Shown: in pieces, positions 62,794 to 64,000 of the stretch
How the letters are laid out: each line of letters begins with the position of its first letter
Numbering within the stretch: the stretch's first letter is position 1
Assembly (NCBI RefSeq): GCF_003675855.1
Contig: NZ_RCIH01000004.1
Location: 310,001 to 374,000 of the forward strand
Source: Halostella salina
GTDB lineage: Archaea; Halobacteriota; Halobacteria; Halobacteriales; Natronoarchaeaceae
Direction: 5' to 3'
Length of the DNA: 64,000 nt
The notes under the pieces: model-generated
Database searches by the model: none
Seen by the model: only the letters and a program-made list of their open reading frames with translations
Told to the model about the DNA's origin: nothing
Translations under genes and position numbers: made by a program

Positions 62794-63032
62794 GCTGACC
62801 TCCCTTCGTACGGCCCGTACGGCGTCTCCAGTTCCACCTCGTCGCGCTCCCGGAGGTTCCCGGTCGCCCGGTTCCGGAGCTTGTGAAACACGCCGTCGGA
62901 CCCATCCCTACGAGCGCACTTCTGACACCAGAAGTGGTGATTCGTCGGCTCCCACGACCGATGACCGCGGGGACACACCCATTTCCACCGATCCGACTTA
63001 TCGTCCAACGCGATGGTCGCTCGACCAGTCAT
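62790..63032 (-). CDS. Small zinc-finger protein
   Basis: 80 residues from ATG at 63030-63032: WKWVCPRGHRSWEPTNHHFWCQKCARRDG contains CPxGH...CxxC, enough for one zinc site in a zinc-ribbon-like fold. The first gene of the five-gene minus-strand string including the integrase. The longer reading upstream runs through the structured region and is rejected. Confidence 0.68.
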   Translation of the reverse strand: MTGRATIALDDKSDRWKWVCPRGHRSWEPTNHHFWCQKCARRDGSDGVFHKLRNRATGNLRERDEVELETPYGPYEGRSA

Positions 63033-63125
63033 CACCGGCGACTGACGAACGGCATGGCAAAAGGCCGAAGCCTTACGGGGGTAGTGAAAGTGAAACTGAA
63101 CGTGTTGCGGCCCAAAGCCCACAGA

Positions 63126-63156
63126 TTCGACAGGTCGGTGTGCCGTACCTGTCGAA
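63126..63156. repeat. 31-bp palindrome
   Basis: TTCGACAGGT at 63126-63135 and ACCTGTCGAA at 63147-63156 are perfect inverse copies, with CGG/CCG extending the symmetry inward. It may be an operator or recombination-related site of the element. Confidence 0.7.
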
Positions 63157-63193
63157 CCGCGGTTTAGTAGGCGGGTGAAAGTGCTATGCTGTC

Positions 63194-63309
63194 GTGCCGG
63201 GGATTTTTCCCGGCGCGGACTGCTTGCTTGCATGGGTTTCTCGGAAACCCGCTCGGGCCGGTGCCCCAAACACCGGTCCGACTTTCCTTCGGAACCAACT
63301 GGCCCGAGC
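63194..63309. ncRNA. Candidate structured RNA or DNA hairpin cluster
   Basis: Four helices can be drawn: (a) GTGCCGGG/CCCGGCGC at 63194-63216 with a 7-nt AU-rich loop and one G-U pair; (b) GGGTTTC/GAAACCC at 63234-63250 with a TCG loop; (c) outer GCTCGGGCC (63251-63259)/GGCCCGAGC (63301-63309); inside (c), GGTG/CACC (63260-63274) and GGTCCG/CGGAACC (63275-63296). Helix (c) with its two inner hairpins forms a compact three-way junction. Strand and expression are unknown; it may equally be an origin or packaging site. Confidence 0.4.
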
Positions 63310-63341
63310 AGCGTCTCCGTCACCCGACAGTATCACCCTGG

Positions 63342-63394
63342 GGTAATAAAATTTGATACTGTATGGTATTACAAACGGCCCAAATAGTATTACC
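63342..63394 (+). promoter_or_regulatory. Promoter/operator region of the repressor-like gene
   Basis: GGGTAATAAAATTTGATA (63341-63358) is a good TATA-like tract. GGTAATA at 63342-63348, GTATTAC at 63366-63372 and GTATTACC at 63387-63394 share the same core in both orientations and look like binding sites for a dimeric regulator, perhaps the winged-helix protein itself. Confidence 0.5.
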
Positions 63395-63444
63395 TATCGG
63401 GATGTCACCCGGAGTTATGGCTGTTGAATGTGACTCTCGGGCGA

Positions 63445-63708
63445 ATGCGCCCGCTGGTGTCGTGGATGACTAAGTCCGATCCCGCGCTCCTCGAATTCTT
63501 CGAGGAGGTCGGTATTGCGATGCCGCCAGCGGTGGTTTCGTACAATATTGATGGGGTGTCTCACCCGACCGTGAAACGGCGGCTTCCGCTTCTGGAAGAA
63601 AACGGGCTGCTGGAAAAGGTTGACTCGGACCGGGGATACTACCGCATCACGGACCGCGGCCGGGCGTACCTCGCCGGCGACCTCGACGCCGACGATCTCG
63701 AAACGTAG
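63445..63708 (+). CDS. PhiH1-repressor-like winged-helix protein
   Basis: 87 residues from ATG at 63445: MRPLVSWMTKSDPALLEFFEEVG matches the start pattern of the phiH1 repressor family of haloarchaeal viruses (MRxxxxWMTxxDxxILEF). The DNA-binding wing follows: VSYNIDGVSHPTVKRRLPLLEENGLLEKVDSDRGYYRITDRGRAYL. Probably the lysogeny-type regulator of this element. A start at 63466 would cut the conserved N-terminus. Confidence 0.8.
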   Translation: MRPLVSWMTKSDPALLEFFEEVGIAMPPAVVSYNIDGVSHPTVKRRLPLLEENGLLEKVDSDRGYYRITDRGRAYLAGDLDADDLET

Positions 63709-63754
63709 TCGGATGAACGACCGAACCACGCCGACTGAAAGCGCCGCTGCTCGC

Positions 63755-64000
63755 TCACTCGTCGAGCGCCGGAACGTCGATCTCCTGTTTCGCCGTACTC
63801 CACTTCCCCCAGTAGTTGATGTAGGTCTGGTGTGAGAACCGGCCGTGTTCGTCCATCTCGGAAATTGTCGGTAGCTTGCCGAGTTCACGGACAACCCTGC
63901 GGAACTCCTCCCGAAGTTCGTCTTTCGTCACGCTGTCCTGTTGCCGGGGTTCGATCCCGGCAGCGCGTAGCATCCTGTTGTAGTTGCCAAACACGTTCAT
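63755..64000 (-). CDS. Homing-endonuclease-associated-repeat protein (partial)
   Basis: At least 81 residues; the 5' end may continue past 64000 although ATG at 63998-64000 is a possible start. One full repeat: VTKDELREEFRRVVRELGKLPTISEMDEHGRFSHQTYINYWGKWSTAKQE, the ~50-residue DNA-binding repeat found with homing endonucleases and in haloviral proteins; GNYNRMLRAAGIEP before it looks like the tail of a preceding repeat. No nuclease motif is visible in the part shown. Confidence 0.72.
   Translation of the reverse strand: MNVFGNYNRMLRAAGIEPRQQDSVTKDELREEFRRVVRELGKLPTISEMDEHGRFSHQTYINYWGKWSTAKQEIDVPALDE

Larger units (their letters stand above)
63033..63444. other. Structured non-coding region between divergent genes of the element
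   Basis: 412 bp without a supported gene. It holds a 31-bp palindrome (63126-63156), a stem (63194-63216), a tight hairpin (63234-63250), a 9-bp outer stem enclosing two small hairpins (63251-63309) and, nearer the repressor gene, repeated GTATTAC/GGTAATA motifs (63342-63394). Confidence 0.6.
60799..64000. mobile_element. Left end of an integrated provirus or plasmid-like element (partial)
   Basis: Markers: a tyrosine recombinase at the edge, four further tiny genes running on the same strand with 4-bp overlaps, a divergent winged-helix repressor-like gene, and a homing-endonuclease-repeat gene cut by the window end. The left boundary is set at the T-arm-like element next to the integrase; the right boundary lies beyond 64000. 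Temperate haloviruses and integrative plasmids show this order. Confidence 0.72.

Noticed and set aside
63175-63387. 70-residue plus-strand frame in the structured region.
   Set aside because: It spans several perfect hairpins, has many Arg/Ser/Pro and no motif; inverted repeats explain the sequence better.

Overview
The window is a stretch of haloarchaeal (class Halobacteria) chromosome. Evidence: very high GC with GC-rich third codon positions, acidic proteins, archaeal informational genes (aIF2-beta with a TRAM tail, L15e, SUI1/aIF1, RIO2, NcsA, FtsZ2 with CdrS/CdrL), the archaeal CobY route of cobalamin synthesis, leaderless promoters and several halobacteria-only small protein families. 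I cannot name the species from sequence alone.

Layout. (1) 68-9063, minus strand: a ten-gene, almost gapless operon for late adenosylcobalamin assembly and cobinamide salvage (HAD hydrolase, CbiB, CobS, CobY, CobT, CobD, CbiZ, CbiA, CobA/CobO, CbiP). Nine of ten start codons overlap or nearly touch the preceding stop, and most starts are GTG. (2) 9192-15210: housekeeping and membrane genes (USP, aIF2-beta, two tiny zinc proteins, arylsulfotransferase-like protein, LLM monooxygenase). (3) 15353-17158: tRNA-Tyr plus two upstream copies of its 3' end, each built into a ~72-nt inverted-repeat element; the two copies bracket one F420-dependent-type oxidoreductase gene. (4) 17293-19420: the cell-division locus cdrL / cdrS-ftsZ2, with two striking GTAAGAC...GTCTTAC palindromes at the cdrS promoter. 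(5) 19571-29707: a membrane protein with a long Arg/Gly linker, NcsA, GT4, methyltransferase, endonuclease IV, PrxQ, lipoate ligase, RIO2 and a TrkA-N membrane protein. (6) 30108-39834: copper/nitrogen-oxide region: two-domain multicopper oxidase, a NosL-NosD fusion, NosF, NosY and a quinol-type nitric oxide reductase, but no NosZ. (7) 40443-56824: L15e, ferredoxin, 2-oxoacid dehydrogenase E1 alpha/beta, aIF1, NUDIX, cold-shock protein, PAS histidine kinase, RimI, aconitase, dUTPase/dCTP deaminase-like, sulfite-oxidase-like protein, HpcH aldolase, flavodoxin, CNNM transporter, USP. (8) 57136-60580: an AT-richer type IV pilin locus with two tandem pilins, a secreted protein and a polytopic membrane protein. 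(9) 60799-64000: the left end of an integrated element (tyrosine recombinase with a Cys/His insert, a tightly overlapped string of four small genes, a highly structured non-coding region, a phiH1-repressor-like winged-helix gene and a homing-endonuclease-associated-repeat protein), running off the window.

How parts work together: the cobalamin operon converts cobyrinate diamide or salvaged cobinamide to AdoCbl. CdrL/CdrS are transcription factors next to the ftsZ2 gene they are known to control in haloarchaea. qNOR detoxifies or respires NO, while NosD/F/Y would normally mature NosZ, which must lie elsewhere or be absent. The E1 subunits and the lipoate ligase imply a 2-oxoacid dehydrogenase complex whose E2/E3 are not in the window. 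The best candidates for something undescribed are the T-arm-like palindromic elements, the structured non-coding region of the integrated element, the cdrS operators, the 82-bp palindrome after the multicopper oxidase and the HAD gene heading the cobalamin operon.
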